Shown here piece after piece: positions 26,670-36,941 of a DNA stretch of 64,000 nt (positions are counted from its first letter, which is position 1; the number at the start of each line of letters is the position of its first letter). The stretch comes from Beijerinckiaceae bacterium (GTDB lineage Bacteria > Pseudomonadota > Alphaproteobacteria > Rhizobiales > Beijerinckiaceae). Under the pieces are notes generated by a model. The model saw only the letters and a program-made list of their open reading frames with translations, was not told where the DNA came from and ran no database searches. Both the position numbers and the translations under genes were made by a program. The DNA is taken from NCBI GenBank assembly GCA_027531565.1, contig JAPZSB010000002.1:657251-721250 (forward strand), written 5' to 3'.

Positions 26670-27707
26670 ATGGGGCAGGCATTCGGCCTCTACACCCATA
26701 TCCGGAACAACCGCCTCCGGTCCTGGTTCCTGCTGGCCAGCCTGTTCGTGCTGGTCGCGGCGGTCACGTTCGCGCTGACGCTGGTCTTCGATGCCGCGCG
26801 GTTCAACGCGCCGTTCTACCGCATCCTCTCCTATGCCTGGCGCCAGTTCTGGGGCTACCTGCCGGTGGCCTTCGCGCTGGCGACACTCTGGGTCGGGGTC
26901 GGCTTTGCCTTCAATACCACGATGATCTCCTGGGCGACGGGTTCGCAGGAGGTGACGCGCGAGAGCCATCCGCGCCTGTTCCACCTGCTCGAGACCCTGT
27001 GCATCTCCCGCGGGATCCCGGTGCCGCGGCTGGCCGTCATCGACAGCCCGGCGCTCAACGCCTTTGCCAGCGGGGTCACCGAGAAGCAGTACCAGATCAG
27101 CGTGACGACCGGGCTGATGGAGGCGCTCGACGAGGCCGAACTGGAGGCGGTGCTCGCGCATGAGCTGACGCATATCCGCAACCAGGATGTGCGCCTGATG
27201 ATCATCGCGGTGCTGATTGCCGGCGTGATCTCGTTCTTCGGGGAATTGCTGGTGCGCGGCCGGTTCCGGTTCGGCGGCGGGGGCAGCAGCGACAACAAGG
27301 GGCGCGGTCTCGCGTTGCTCGCCGGCGCGGTGATCATGCTGCTGGCCTGGTTCCTCGCCGTCTTGATCCGGTTCTCGCTGTCACGCAGCCGCGAATATCT
27401 GGCCGATGCCGGGGCGGTCGAGCTGACCAAGAACCCCGATGCGATGATTTCCGCGCTGCTCAAGATCTCGGGCCGAGCCGATATCGAGGGTGTGCCCTCG
27501 GGCATCATGGATATGTGCATCGAGAATGATCCGGACGACTTTGCCGATATCTTCTCGACGCATCCCTCGATCACCAAGCGCATCCAGGCGCTGCAGGCCC
27601 ATGCCGGCGGGCAGATCCCGCTCGGGCCGCCGCAGGCGATCCGGGATCGCGAGTCGCTGCCGCAGATCGTCGAGAAGCGCGGTCCCTGGTCGCGGGGGGG
27701 CGCGTGA
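26670..27707 (+). CDS. HtpX-like M48 family membrane metalloprotease
   Basis: A 345-residue integral membrane zinc protease of the M48B type, predicted to degrade damaged membrane proteins. Hydrophobic segments lie at about 20-40, 62-85, 175-195 and 215-235. The zinc site is His164-Glu165-x2-His168 in AHELTHIRNQD, with the third ligand Glu242 in SREYLADAGAVEL. A Gly/Ser loop at about 202-212 separates two membrane spans. It lies 123 bases after lemA, and its stop overlaps the GTG start of a GtrA gene. Confidence 0.92.
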   Translation: MGQAFGLYTHIRNNRLRSWFLLASLFVLVAAVTFALTLVFDAARFNAPFYRILSYAWRQFWGYLPVAFALATLWVGVGFAFNTTMISWATGSQEVTRESHPRLFHLLETLCISRGIPVPRLAVIDSPALNAFASGVTEKQYQISVTTGLMEALDEAELEAVLAHELTHIRNQDVRLMIIAVLIAGVISFFGELLVRGRFRFGGGGSSDNKGRGLALLAGAVIMLLAWFLAVLIRFSLSRSREYLADAGAVELTKNPDAMISALLKISGRADIEGVPSGIMDMCIENDPDDFADIFSTHPSITKRIQALQAHAGGQIPLGPPQAIRDRESLPQIVEKRGPWSRGGA

Positions 27708-28123
27708 GCGAGGTCGCCCTCCCGCCCGAGCGCGGCTGGCGAAGGCTGCTGCGCCAGTTCAAGTCGTTCTTCGGCGTCGGGATCCTTGCGGCCGTTGTTC
27801 ATTACGGGCTGCTGATCTTTCTCGTCGAATGGCGGAAGGTCGATGCCGTTCTGGCCACGATGGCGGGCTATCTCGCCGGCGGGCTGCTGTCCTACGTTTT
27901 GAATCGCCTGCTGACCTACGAGGCGGAACGCGGCCATCTCGAAGCGGGCTGGCGTTTCGCGGTTGTCGCGCTGATCGGCCTCGGCCTGACGACGCTGCTG
28001 ATGAGCGTGTTCCTGCGCCTGCTCGACTGGCACTACATCCCCTCGCAGCTCCTCACGACGGGGATCGTGCTGCTCTGGAGCTTCTTCGCCCACAAATACT
28101 GGAGCTTCCGCGACCGGGCCTGA
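27704..28123 (+). CDS. GtrA family membrane protein
   Basis: A 139-residue protein with four transmembrane helices (about 18-38, 42-62, 80-100, 110-130). The segment GYLAGGLLSYVLNRLLTYE and the ending HKYWSFRD match GtrA proteins, which are thought to flip undecaprenyl-linked sugars for cell-surface glycan modification. The start is GTG, overlapping the protease stop as GTGA, which implies translational coupling. The usual gtrB glycosyltransferase is not adjacent. Convergent with the methyltransferase gene. Confidence 0.87.
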   Translation: MSEVALPPERGWRRLLRQFKSFFGVGILAAVVHYGLLIFLVEWRKVDAVLATMAGYLAGGLLSYVLNRLLTYEAERGHLEAGWRFAVVALIGLGLTTLLMSVFLRLLDWHYIPSQLLTTGIVLLWSFFAHKYWSFRDRA

Positions 28124-28127
28124 AGGC

Positions 28128-28847
28128 TCACTCGGCCCGGGGTTCCGTGAAGCGGACAGCGGCAAAGGCCATGCGGGCCTGGTTATGGCCGAGATTGCGC
28201 TCAAGCCGTCGGGCGGTCAGCCCGACCTTTTCGAGCAGGGCGAGGATCTCGGCTTCCTCGTAATGGGTGAGGCCAAGTTCCTGCCGGATCCGGCGGTAAT
28301 CCGACAGGGCCGTCTTCACGAGGCCGGCCAGAGCGGGCAGCAGGAAACCGCCCTGCCAGCCGAAAGCCAGCAGCGCGCGGGCATCGACAAGCGGCGACAG
28401 TCCGACAGGCAGGATATCCCCGAGGATCAGCGTGCCGCCCGGGCGCAGCAGCCGGGCGAGATCATGGATCAGCGTTGCGAAATCCGGCTTCGACACATAC
28501 TGCGCCACCGAATGCACGACGAGCAGGTCGATGCTGCCATCCGCCAGTCCGGCCAGATCTTCCGGTGCCATGACCTGGATGGCGCGGATCTCGCCGAAAC
28601 GGGCGGTCAGCTTCTCGCGCACGTTCGGTGCCGCATCAACCAGGATCAGCTTGCGGCAGCGCGCGGCAACAAGGCCCGCCGAAAGCGCCTCGCCGCAGCC
28701 GAAATCGAGGACGGTGTCATCCTCGCCGGGCAGGAGGTCGCGGATATCGCTGGCGATGCCCCGGTAATGCAGCAGCTTGTGCCGATCATTCACGTAGATC
28801 GGATTGTCGGCATTCCAGAATTCGATCCAGCTGCGCATGGCGGGCAT
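28128..28847 (-). CDS. SAM-dependent methyltransferase
   Basis: A 239-residue class I methyltransferase. The SAM-binding motif I is VLDFGCGEALSAG (about 47-60), the acidic end of strand 2 is LILVDAAPNV, and LLRPGGTLILGD matches the post-motif III region. The N-terminal WIEFWNADNPIYVNDRHKLLHY resembles methyltransferases acting on small molecules or lipids, but the substrate is unknown. An in-frame ATG three codons in is an equally likely start because neither has a strong ribosome site. It precedes carA on the plus map but is transcribed in the same direction, downstream of it. Confidence 0.85.
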   Translation of the reverse strand: MPAMRSWIEFWNADNPIYVNDRHKLLHYRGIASDIRDLLPGEDDTVLDFGCGEALSAGLVAARCRKLILVDAAPNVREKLTARFGEIRAIQVMAPEDLAGLADGSIDLLVVHSVAQYVSKPDFATLIHDLARLLRPGGTLILGDILPVGLSPLVDARALLAFGWQGGFLLPALAGLVKTALSDYRRIRQELGLTHYEEAEILALLEKVGLTARRLERNLGHNQARMAFAAVRFTEPRAE

Positions 28848-28872
28848 CCCGTGGCGTGGCTATGCCAGCCTG

Positions 28873-30081
28873 TCAGCGGCGCGCCTCGCGCATCATGTCG
28901 ACGAAACGGTCGAACAGATAGTGGCTGTCCTGCGGGCCGGGCGAGGCTTCCGGATGCTGCTGCACCGAGAAGGCCGGGCGGTCCTTGAGGCGCAGGCCGC
29001 AATTCGAGCCGTCGAACAGCGAGACATGGGTTTCCTCGGCATTGTCCGGCAGCGTCTTCGGATCGACGGCGAAGCCATGGTTCATCGAGACGATCTCGAC
29101 CTTGCCGGTGGCATGCTCCTTCACCGGGTGGTTCGCGCCGTGATGGCCCTGCGCCATCTTCATGGTGCGGGCGCCGATGGCGAGCGCGAGCATCTGGTGG
29201 CCGAGGCAGATCCCGAAGGTCGGGATCCGCGCGTCGAGGATGGCGCGGATATTCGGCACGGCATAGAGGCCGGTGGCGGCCGGATCGCCCGGGCCATTGG
29301 CGAGGAAGACGCCATCGGGCTTCAGCGCCAGCACATCGGCGGCCGGCGCGTTCGGCGGCAGGACGGTGACCTTGCAGCCCCGCTCGGCCAGCAGGCGGAG
29401 AATGTTGCGCTTCACGCCGTAATCGAGCGCGACGACATGGAATTCCGGCGCCTTCTGTTCGCCATAGCCCTTGTTCCAGACCCAGCTGGTTTCGGTCCAG
29501 TCGTAACGCTGGCTGCCGGTCACGGCGGGGACAAGGTCAAGCCCGGCCATCGAGGGCAGGGTCTTCGCGGCGGCCAGCAGCGCCTTGCGGTCGAAGAAGC
29601 CATCCGGATCATGGGCGACGATGGCGTTCTGCATGCCCTTGTCGCGGATCAGGGCGGTGAGCGCGCGGGTGTCGATGCCGGCAATGCCGACGATGTTGCG
29701 CGTCTTCAGCCAGGAATCGAGGTCACGCGTGGAACGGTAGTTCGAAGGATCGGTAATGTCGGTGGCCAGCACGATGCCGGTGGCGGCGGTGCGGGCCATG
29801 TTCACGGTCTCGATGTCTTCCTCGTTCACGCCGACATTGCCGATATGCGGGAAGGTGAAGGTGATGATCTGGCCGTAATAGGACGGGTCCGTCAGGATTT
29901 CCTGGTAGCCGGTCATCGCCGTGTTGAAGCAGATCTCGCCGCGGCCCTCGCCGGTCGCGCCGATGCCGGTGCCCTCGATCATCGTGCCGTCCGCCAGGAC
30001 GAGGAGCGCGGTGGGGCGGAACTCCGCCCAGGGCGCAGGCGCGGTGTCGCGATTTTCGGATTGCAGGCCCGGCTTTGTCAT
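28873..30081 (-). CDS. carA: Carbamoyl-phosphate synthase small chain
   Basis: A 402-residue glutaminase subunit that supplies ammonia to CarB. The N-terminal CPSase small-chain domain (about 25-165) has GEICFNTAMTGYQEILTDPSY. The C-terminal class I glutamine amidotransferase has nucleophile Cys292 in FGICLGHQM and the His376/Glu378 pair in QQHPEASPG. Its 402 residues slightly exceed E. coli CarA through a polar N-terminal leader. It is divergent from yqeY, 138 bases away; carA-yqeY-dnaG-rpoD is, as I recall, a common order in Hyphomicrobiales. Confidence 0.97.
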   Translation of the reverse strand: MTKPGLQSENRDTAPAPWAEFRPTALLVLADGTMIEGTGIGATGEGRGEICFNTAMTGYQEILTDPSYYGQIITFTFPHIGNVGVNEEDIETVNMARTAATGIVLATDITDPSNYRSTRDLDSWLKTRNIVGIAGIDTRALTALIRDKGMQNAIVAHDPDGFFDRKALLAAAKTLPSMAGLDLVPAVTGSQRYDWTETSWVWNKGYGEQKAPEFHVVALDYGVKRNILRLLAERGCKVTVLPPNAPAADVLALKPDGVFLANGPGDPAATGLYAVPNIRAILDARIPTFGICLGHQMLALAIGARTMKMAQGHHGANHPVKEHATGKVEIVSMNHGFAVDPKTLPDNAEETHVSLFDGSNCGLRLKDRPAFSVQQHPEASPGPQDSHYLFDRFVDMMREARR

Positions 30082-30219
30082 GGCAGTTGCTCGTGGGATT
30101 GGGCCGGAGCCAGTTCGGCTCGGCGCGACGGCATTCCGGGTTCGATACGGAACCCGCGCCACGACGTCAATTCCCGTCTGCGGGGCATTTCCGGCATTCT
30201 TGCCGGCAGGGAGACCATG

Positions 30220-30672
30220 ATGCGCGATCTTTTCACCAATGCCCTCAAGGAATCGATGAAGGCCGGGGACAAGGCGCGTCTCGCGGCCGTACGGCTGATC
30301 CAGGCGGCAATCAAGGACAAGGACATCGAGGCCCGCGGCGCCGGGAAGACCCAGGCGACCGACGACGAGATCCTGTCCCTGCTCCAGAAGATGATCAAGC
30401 AGCGGCAGGAATCGGCCACGATCTACCGCCAGAACAACCGGCCCGAACTCGCCGAGACCGAGGAAGGCGAGATCGCCGTCATCCAGAGCTTCCTGCCGAA
30501 GCAGCTCGACGAGGCCGAGACCAAGGCCGCCATCGCTGCCGCCATCGCCGAAACCGGCGCTGCAGGGATGAAGGACATGGGCAAGGTGATCGCCCATCTG
30601 AAGGAGCGGTTCACCGGCCAGATGGATTTCGGCAAGGCGAGCGGGTTGGTGAAGGCCGCGCTGTCAGGCTGA
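30220..30672 (+). CDS. GatB/YqeY domain protein
   Basis: A 150-residue helical protein homologous to the C-terminal tRNA-binding tail of GatB; free-standing YqeY proteins are of uncertain function. The segments SMKAGDKARLAAVRLIQAAIKDKD, split by a turn, then FLPKQLDEAE and GKVIAHLKERFTGQMDFGKAS are typical. Two adjacent ATGs exist; the second is chosen because GGGAG is six bases before it and only three before the first. An intrinsic terminator overlaps the last codons. dnaG normally follows, but a toxin-antitoxin pair lies between. Confidence 0.93.
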   Translation: MRDLFTNALKESMKAGDKARLAAVRLIQAAIKDKDIEARGAGKTQATDDEILSLLQKMIKQRQESATIYRQNNRPELAETEEGEIAVIQSFLPKQLDEAETKAAIAAAIAETGAAGMKDMGKVIAHLKERFTGQMDFGKASGLVKAALSG

Positions 30673-30688
30673 CCTGACAGATTTTGTT
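30661..30688 (+). terminator. Intrinsic terminator of yqeY
   Basis: CTGTCAGG and CCTGACAG form a perfect eight-base stem around a CTGA loop that contains the stop codon, followed by ATTTTGTT. This is the clearest rho-independent terminator in the window. Confidence 0.85.
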
Positions 30689-30773
30689 ATCGCATATTTT
30701 ACAGGGGGTTAAGCCGACAAAGAAGCCGGCTTGTCCGTCGCGATGCTCCGGCGGATCCTGTGGATAGCGGGGA

Positions 30774-31124
30774 TTATGCGTGGCGCTTCGCCTCGATGTA
30801 ATGCCGCAACACCGTGTTGATCCGGCCCTGATAGCCCGGTCCCTGCGCCTTGAAAAATTCCAGGACATCCGGATCGAGCCGGATCGAGATCGGCTGCTTG
30901 GGCCGACGCTGGCGGATCGTCACTGCTGACCAATCGATATCACGCAGCCCATCCCAATCCGGGTCATCGGCCGTGGCTGACGCGATATCGGAATCGGAAA
31001 GGGCATCCACCCGTTTCCAGTCCGTCCGGCCGGTGCGGATTTCGAGGCGACCATCCGGGTGCCGGACCACGTGGCGCGTCTCATCCAGCTTGCCGAGATA
31101 GGTCATGTCGGATCTGTCAGCCAT
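30774..31124 (-). CDS. brnA: BrnA family antitoxin
   Basis: A 116-residue antitoxin of the BrnT/BrnA type II system. The C terminus holds a ribbon-helix-helix DNA-binding region (KQPISIRLDPDVLEFFKAQG, then INTVLRHYIEA) used for dimerisation and repression of its own promoter; the N-terminal part would cover the toxin. The start is set by GGGAGG seven bases upstream, giving a 22-base overlap with brnT; an internal ATG that would overlap by only four bases lacks a ribosome site. It is slightly longer than usual for BrnA. Confidence 0.88.
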   Translation of the reverse strand: MADRSDMTYLGKLDETRHVVRHPDGRLEIRTGRTDWKRVDALSDSDIASATADDPDWDGLRDIDWSAVTIRQRRPKQPISIRLDPDVLEFFKAQGPGYQGRINTVLRHYIEAKRHA

Positions 31125-31375
31125 AACGCAACCTCCCTTTCCCGTGCCTTCCGGGCTGAAATGAGCCGGATATTCTCCCCGCGCAGGGTGAAGATCACGG
31201 CGATGACCCTGCCTTTCAGGGCTCCGATCAGCAGGCAGCGTGGCTCGCCATCCCGGTCGGAACGAATCTCGAAACTGCGCCGGTCAGAAAAAACCTCGAT
31301 ACAATCGAGGAAGTCGATGCCGTGCTTCTCCAAATTCGCGAGGCGCTTGGCCTCGTCGTACTCGAATAGAGTCAT
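31103..31375 (-). CDS. brnT: BrnT family ribonuclease toxin
   Basis: A 90-residue toxin with a RelE-like fold, expected to cleave RNA and arrest growth until neutralised by BrnA. Family features are the opening FEYDEAKRLANLEKHGIDFLD, the central IGALKGRVIAVIFTLRGE, and the ending IRLISARKAREREV, with the conserved Arg and Glu residues intact. A sigma70-type promoter is readable about 86 bases upstream. Spacing to brnA (overlap) shows an operon. The frame is full length, so the toxin is probably active. Confidence 0.9.
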   Translation of the reverse strand: MTLFEYDEAKRLANLEKHGIDFLDCIEVFSDRRSFEIRSDRDGEPRCLLIGALKGRVIAVIFTLRGENIRLISARKAREREVALWLTDPT

Positions 31376-31468
31376 TTGGATTAAACCTTTCTAAGACCAG
31401 AAGCTTTGTCACTGACGTGCAATCTCCGACCCGCATCCAAATGACGCCTCTACCGAGCATCTGGTATC

Positions 31469-31497
31469 TGTATATACATCTATAAATACAAAGTCAA
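31469..31497 (-). promoter_or_regulatory. brnTA promoter with palindromic -10 region
   Basis: On the minus strand TTGACT (31492-31497) and TATACA (31469-31474) are separated by exactly 17 bases, close to the sigma70 consensus. The -10 lies in the palindrome TGTATATACA (31469-31478), a likely BrnA operator. The 161-base gap to dnaG is noticeably AT-rich and holds no gene. Confidence 0.65.
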
Positions 31498-31536
31498 TCG
31501 CTTTGCGCTCGGGCTCCTATCCGCTATCCAGACCGG

Positions 31537-33396
31537 ATGCGCTATCCGCCCTCGATCCTGGAGGACATCAAGTCCCGGCTGCCGGTTTCGGCAGTGGTGG
31601 GCCGGCGCGTGAAACTGCAGAAGGCGGGCCGCGAATGGAAAGGGCTGTCGCCCTTCAATGCCGAGCGGACGCCGTCCTTCTTCGTCAATGACCAGAAGCA
31701 GGCCTGGTTCGATTTCTCTTCCGGCCGGAATGGCGACATCTTCACCTTCCTGATGGAAGCCGAGGGGTTGTCTTTCGGCGAGGCTGTCGAGCGGCTGGCC
31801 TCGGAGGCCGGGGTGGTGCTGCCGGCCGCGACCGCGGAGACCGAGCAGCGCGAGCGCAAGCGCGCCGGGCTGCACGAGGCGATGGCGCTGGCCGCCACCT
31901 ATTTCCGCGAACAGCTGCGTGGGCCGAAAGGGCGCGAGGCGCGCGACTACTGCACCGGGCGGGGTTTGATCGGTGCGGTGGCCGAACGGTTCGGCATCGG
32001 CTATGCTCCGCCGGACCGCTATGGCCTGCGCGATTATCTTGCCGGGAAGGATGTGCCCTCCGAGGTGATGGTCGAGGCGGGCCTCCTCATCCAGCTCGAG
32101 GGCGAGGCGGTGGCCTATGACCGGTTCCGGGACCGGGTGATGTTCCCGATTGCCGATCCGCGCGGACGGATCATCGCGTTCGGTGGCCGCGCCCTCCAGA
32201 AGGATGCGCAGGCGAAATACCTGAACTCGCCCGAGACGCCGATCTTCCACAAGGGCGGGACGCTCTACAATCTCGACAAGGCGCGCAAGCCTGCCCATGA
32301 CGCGGGCACGCTGTTCGTCGTCGAAGGCTATGTCGATGCGATCGCGCTCGACCGGGCCGGGATCGGCCATGTCGTTGCGCCGCTCGGCACCGCGCTGACC
32401 GAGGACCAGCTGGCCATGATCTGGCGGATCGTGCCGGAGCCGGTGCTTTGTTTCGACGGTGACAAGGCCGGCCTGCGCGCGGCCTACCGGGCCATCGATG
32501 TCGCGCTGCCGGGCCTCGCGCCGGGCAAGTCGCTGCGGTTCTGCTTCCTGCCGGAGGGGCAGGATCCGGATGACCTGCTGCGCAGCCGCGGCCCCGATGC
32601 GCTGCGGCAGGCGCTGGAGAAACCGCGTCCGCTGGTGGATGTGCTGTTCGAGCGCGAGGTGGCGCGCTCGCCGCTGGAAACGCCCGAGCAGCGCGCCGAT
32701 TGCGAGAAGCGCCTGTTCGGTGCGGTGGCGCAGATCGGCGACGAGGATCTCAAGCGGCATTACCGGCAGGCCATGCGCGAGCGGTTGCAGGCCCGGTTCC
32801 AGCCGCAGCGGCAGGATATGCGGGGTGGTGGCCGCAACGCGCCGCGGGGCCGCGGGCGATTCGGGCAAGGCGAGGCCGGCGCGCAGGCGCCGCTCGTGGC
32901 CAGCGAATTGCTGAAACGCAGCCCGCTTTTCCGCAGCCAGAGCGCGATCCTCGCCCGCGAAGCGGCGCTCGTGCTGGCCATGGTGCACCATCCCGGGCTG
33001 ATCGAGCAGGAAGCGGAGACCTTTGCCGAACTGCTGTTCGACAGCGCCGTCGCCCGGCAGCTCCGTGCCGGGTTGCTCGATCTCGCTGCGCGGGGCGGGA
33101 CCGGGGCGGAAAGCCGCGAATCGGTAGAGCAGGCGCTGGCCGAACGCGGCTTCGCACCGGCGATCCGGCAGCTCGAGGAGGCCGCGGCGGCTGAAACCTG
33201 GGCCGGGCCGGGGGCCGCGATCGACCATGTCACGGCCGCCTGGCGAGAGGCTGCCCACTTGCATGCGCGCCAATCCTTCCTACATAGCGAAATTGACTCG
33301 GTTTCTCTTGATTTTGCTGTTAACGGGGGCGAGGAGAGGTTCGAGAGGCTCAAGGCACTTGTCCAGCGACGGGAGGCCTTGCTCGAAACGGAATAG
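31537..33396 (+). CDS. dnaG: DNA primase lacking zinc ligands
   Basis: A 619-residue primase making RNA primers for replication. The N-terminal CHC2-type domain (about 1-100) is collinear with other primases, but all four zinc ligands are replaced: Cys/His/Cys/Cys become Ser38, Asn41, Asp59 and Ser62 (GLSPFN and WFDFSSG). The catalytic TOPRIM core is intact: VVEGYVDAIAL near 260 and CFDGDKAGLRAAYRA near 305. A C-terminal DnaB-interacting domain follows a Gly/Arg linker at about 430. I recall the same zinc-less form in Bradyrhizobium relatives, so it looks lineage-wide and not damaged. Confidence 0.96.
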   Translation: MRYPPSILEDIKSRLPVSAVVGRRVKLQKAGREWKGLSPFNAERTPSFFVNDQKQAWFDFSSGRNGDIFTFLMEAEGLSFGEAVERLASEAGVVLPAATAETEQRERKRAGLHEAMALAATYFREQLRGPKGREARDYCTGRGLIGAVAERFGIGYAPPDRYGLRDYLAGKDVPSEVMVEAGLLIQLEGEAVAYDRFRDRVMFPIADPRGRIIAFGGRALQKDAQAKYLNSPETPIFHKGGTLYNLDKARKPAHDAGTLFVVEGYVDAIALDRAGIGHVVAPLGTALTEDQLAMIWRIVPEPVLCFDGDKAGLRAAYRAIDVALPGLAPGKSLRFCFLPEGQDPDDLLRSRGPDALRQALEKPRPLVDVLFEREVARSPLETPEQRADCEKRLFGAVAQIGDEDLKRHYRQAMRERLQARFQPQRQDMRGGGRNAPRGRGRFGQGEAGAQAPLVASELLKRSPLFRSQSAILAREAALVLAMVHHPGLIEQEAETFAELLFDSAVARQLRAGLLDLAARGGTGAESRESVEQALAERGFAPAIRQLEEAAAAETWAGPGAAIDHVTAAWREAAHLHARQSFLHSEIDSVSLDFAVNGGEERFERLKALVQRREALLETE

Positions 33397-33571
33397 ACGA
33401 CAGATTGAGGGGCGGTCCGCGCCCGGCATGGCGGTGCCCGGCCAGCCGGCGGGGCATGGCCGGCCCGACGTGGATAATAGATCATTAAGCGGCTTCGCGT
33501 TAACGACAGAACGTTGGCGGAGTCGGCTCTGGTAGGGGTCGTGTTACCCCGAGGCTTCAGGACCTGACGGA

Positions 33572-35581
<2,010 letters not shown>

Positions 35582-35616
35582 ACTCAACGGCCCTTTTTAT
35601 GTAAGAGGAAAACTCT

Positions 35617-36249
35617 GTGAAATGTGCCCATTGTTTGGTTCATTATCACGATAACTGGATCCCGCAGCGCTTAATGAGGCACGGCGAGCCAACTGGTTGG
35701 GTTGCGAGTACAGCGATCTGCCCAAATTGCAAAGAATTCATGATTGAAGTTACTGATCGCGGAGGGGGCGGACCGGGTATCGTCTATCCTTTAGGAACAG
35801 TTAGAGGGCCTGTTCCTAAAGAGGTCCCTGAGCCCATAGCCTCTGACTATCGGGAGGCTGTAACTGTGTTGTCGGCCAGTCCTAAGGCTTCGGCAGCGTT
35901 GTCGCGTCGATGTCTTCAATCGGTTTTGAGGTCGAATGGATATGCATCTAAAGATCTTGCAAAAGAAATTGATCTTTTGTTGAGCGAGCCTGATCCGAAA
36001 AAGGCCATACCAGGCAATCTTCGTGATGCAATAGATGCTATCAGAAATTTCGGGAATTTTTCGGCGCACCCCATTAACGACGTCACACAACTTCAGATTA
36101 TTGAAGTTGAGCCTCATGAAGCTGAATGGTGCTTAGATATACTAGATGAAATGTTTCAGCACTTTTATGTGCGTCCAGCTGAGACTGCAGCGCGCAAAGC
36201 TGCATTGAACGCCAAGCTGGCAGCTGCCGGCAAGCCTCCTGCCAAGTGA
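35617..36249 (+). CDS. DUF4145 (HEPN-like) protein with zinc-ribbon N terminus
   Basis: A 210-residue protein. An N-terminal zinc ribbon has Cys3-x2-Cys6 and Cys35-x2-Cys38. The C-terminal DUF4145 domain (about 75-185) has SPKASAALSRRCLQSVL and the conserved IRNFGNFSAHP. Arg143-Asn144...His151 resembles the catalytic R-N...H of HEPN ribonucleases, with one residue more than the usual spacing. DUF4145 is placed in the HEPN group and occurs in restriction and defence proteins; any defence role here is inference. The start is GTG with AGAGGA eight bases upstream. Low GC and A/T-ending codons contrast with all neighbours, indicating transfer. Confidence 0.82.
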   Translation: MKCAHCLVHYHDNWIPQRLMRHGEPTGWVASTAICPNCKEFMIEVTDRGGGGPGIVYPLGTVRGPVPKEVPEPIASDYREAVTVLSASPKASAALSRRCLQSVLRSNGYASKDLAKEIDLLLSEPDPKKAIPGNLRDAIDAIRNFGNFSAHPINDVTQLQIIEVEPHEAEWCLDILDEMFQHFYVRPAETAARKAALNAKLAAAGKPPAK

Positions 36250-36251
36250 AC

Positions 36252-36278
36252 AAGCTGCGGAGCTTCCTCGACAATTGA
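36252..36278 (+). repeat. rpoD: rpoD 3'-end copy 2 (orphan remnant)
   Basis: AAG CTG CGG AGC TTC CTC and three more codons would encode [12 protein letters not shown], but this piece is detached from rpoD, lying just after the DUF4145 stop codon. All four differences from copy 1 are silent. Its C/G-ending codons fit the host better than copy 1, so this is probably the original rpoD end. Confidence 0.85.
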
Positions 36279-36326
36279 GGCCGGGCATGAAACCCTGATC
36301 GCGAATCTTCCTGATCAGGAGCGCCC

Positions 36327-36938
36327 ATGACCCTCGAATTCTGGATCACCACCTTCATCGTCGTGGCCTCGCCGGGCACGGGCGCGGTCTACAGCATCGC
36401 CACCGGCCTCGGGCGGGGCGGGAAGGCGAGCGTCGTCGCGGCTTTTGCCTGCACGCTCGGCATCCTGCCGCATCTCGCTGCGGCGATGACGGGGCTGACG
36501 GCGCTGCTCCATGCCTCGGCGCTGCTGTTCGACCTCGTGAAATATGCCGGCGTGGCCTATCTGCTCTGGATGGCGTGGCAGACGCTGAAGGAGCGGGGCG
36601 CGATGCGCGTCGAGGCCGATGCGACGCCGCGCTCGACGCTGCGGGTGCTGGTCGACGGGATCGCGCTCAACCTGCTCAACCCCAAGCTCTCGATCTTCTT
36701 CGTGGCCTTCCTGCCGCAATTCATGGACCGGAACGCCGCCAGCCCGATGGCGGAGATGCTGCTGCTCAGCGGGGTCTTCATGGCGATGACTTTCGTGGTC
36801 TTCGCACTGTACGGGCTCTTCGCCGCCGCGATGCGCGACCATGTCGTCAGCCGCCCCGCCGTGATGGCGTGGCTGCGCCGGAGCTTCGCGGCGGCTTTCG
36901 TGCTGCTGGGTGCGCGGCTGGCGGTTCAGGAACGCTGA
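36327..36938 (+). CDS. LysE family amino acid exporter
   Basis: A 203-residue inner-membrane protein with six hydrophobic segments, of the LysE/RhtB superfamily that exports amino acids such as lysine, threonine or homoserine lactone. Landmarks are FIVVASPGTGAVYSIATGLGRGG near the N terminus, where the usual SPGP has a Thr for Pro, and GIALNLLNPKLSIFFVAFLPQF in the middle. AGGAG lies six bases before the ATG. The DUF1003 gene follows three bases later. The substrate is not readable. Confidence 0.9.
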   Translation: MTLEFWITTFIVVASPGTGAVYSIATGLGRGGKASVVAAFACTLGILPHLAAAMTGLTALLHASALLFDLVKYAGVAYLLWMAWQTLKERGAMRVEADATPRSTLRVLVDGIALNLLNPKLSIFFVAFLPQFMDRNAASPMAEMLLLSGVFMAMTFVVFALYGLFAAAMRDHVVSRPAVMAWLRRSFAAAFVLLGARLAVQER

Positions 36939-36941
36939 GCC

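Noticed and set aside
31104..31106. An ATGA overlap start for brnA
   Set aside because: It looks neat, but has no ribosome site; the ATG at 31122-31124 has GGGAGG at good spacing.
31537..31770. A frameshift or sequencing error in dnaG
   Set aside because: Residues between the missing zinc ligands align without gaps and the frame is open for 619 codons, so the ligands were substituted.
35791..36117. A 108-codon frame antisense to the DUF4145 gene
   Set aside because: The forward gene has a zinc ribbon, a DUF4145 domain and a ribosome site; the reverse frame has none.
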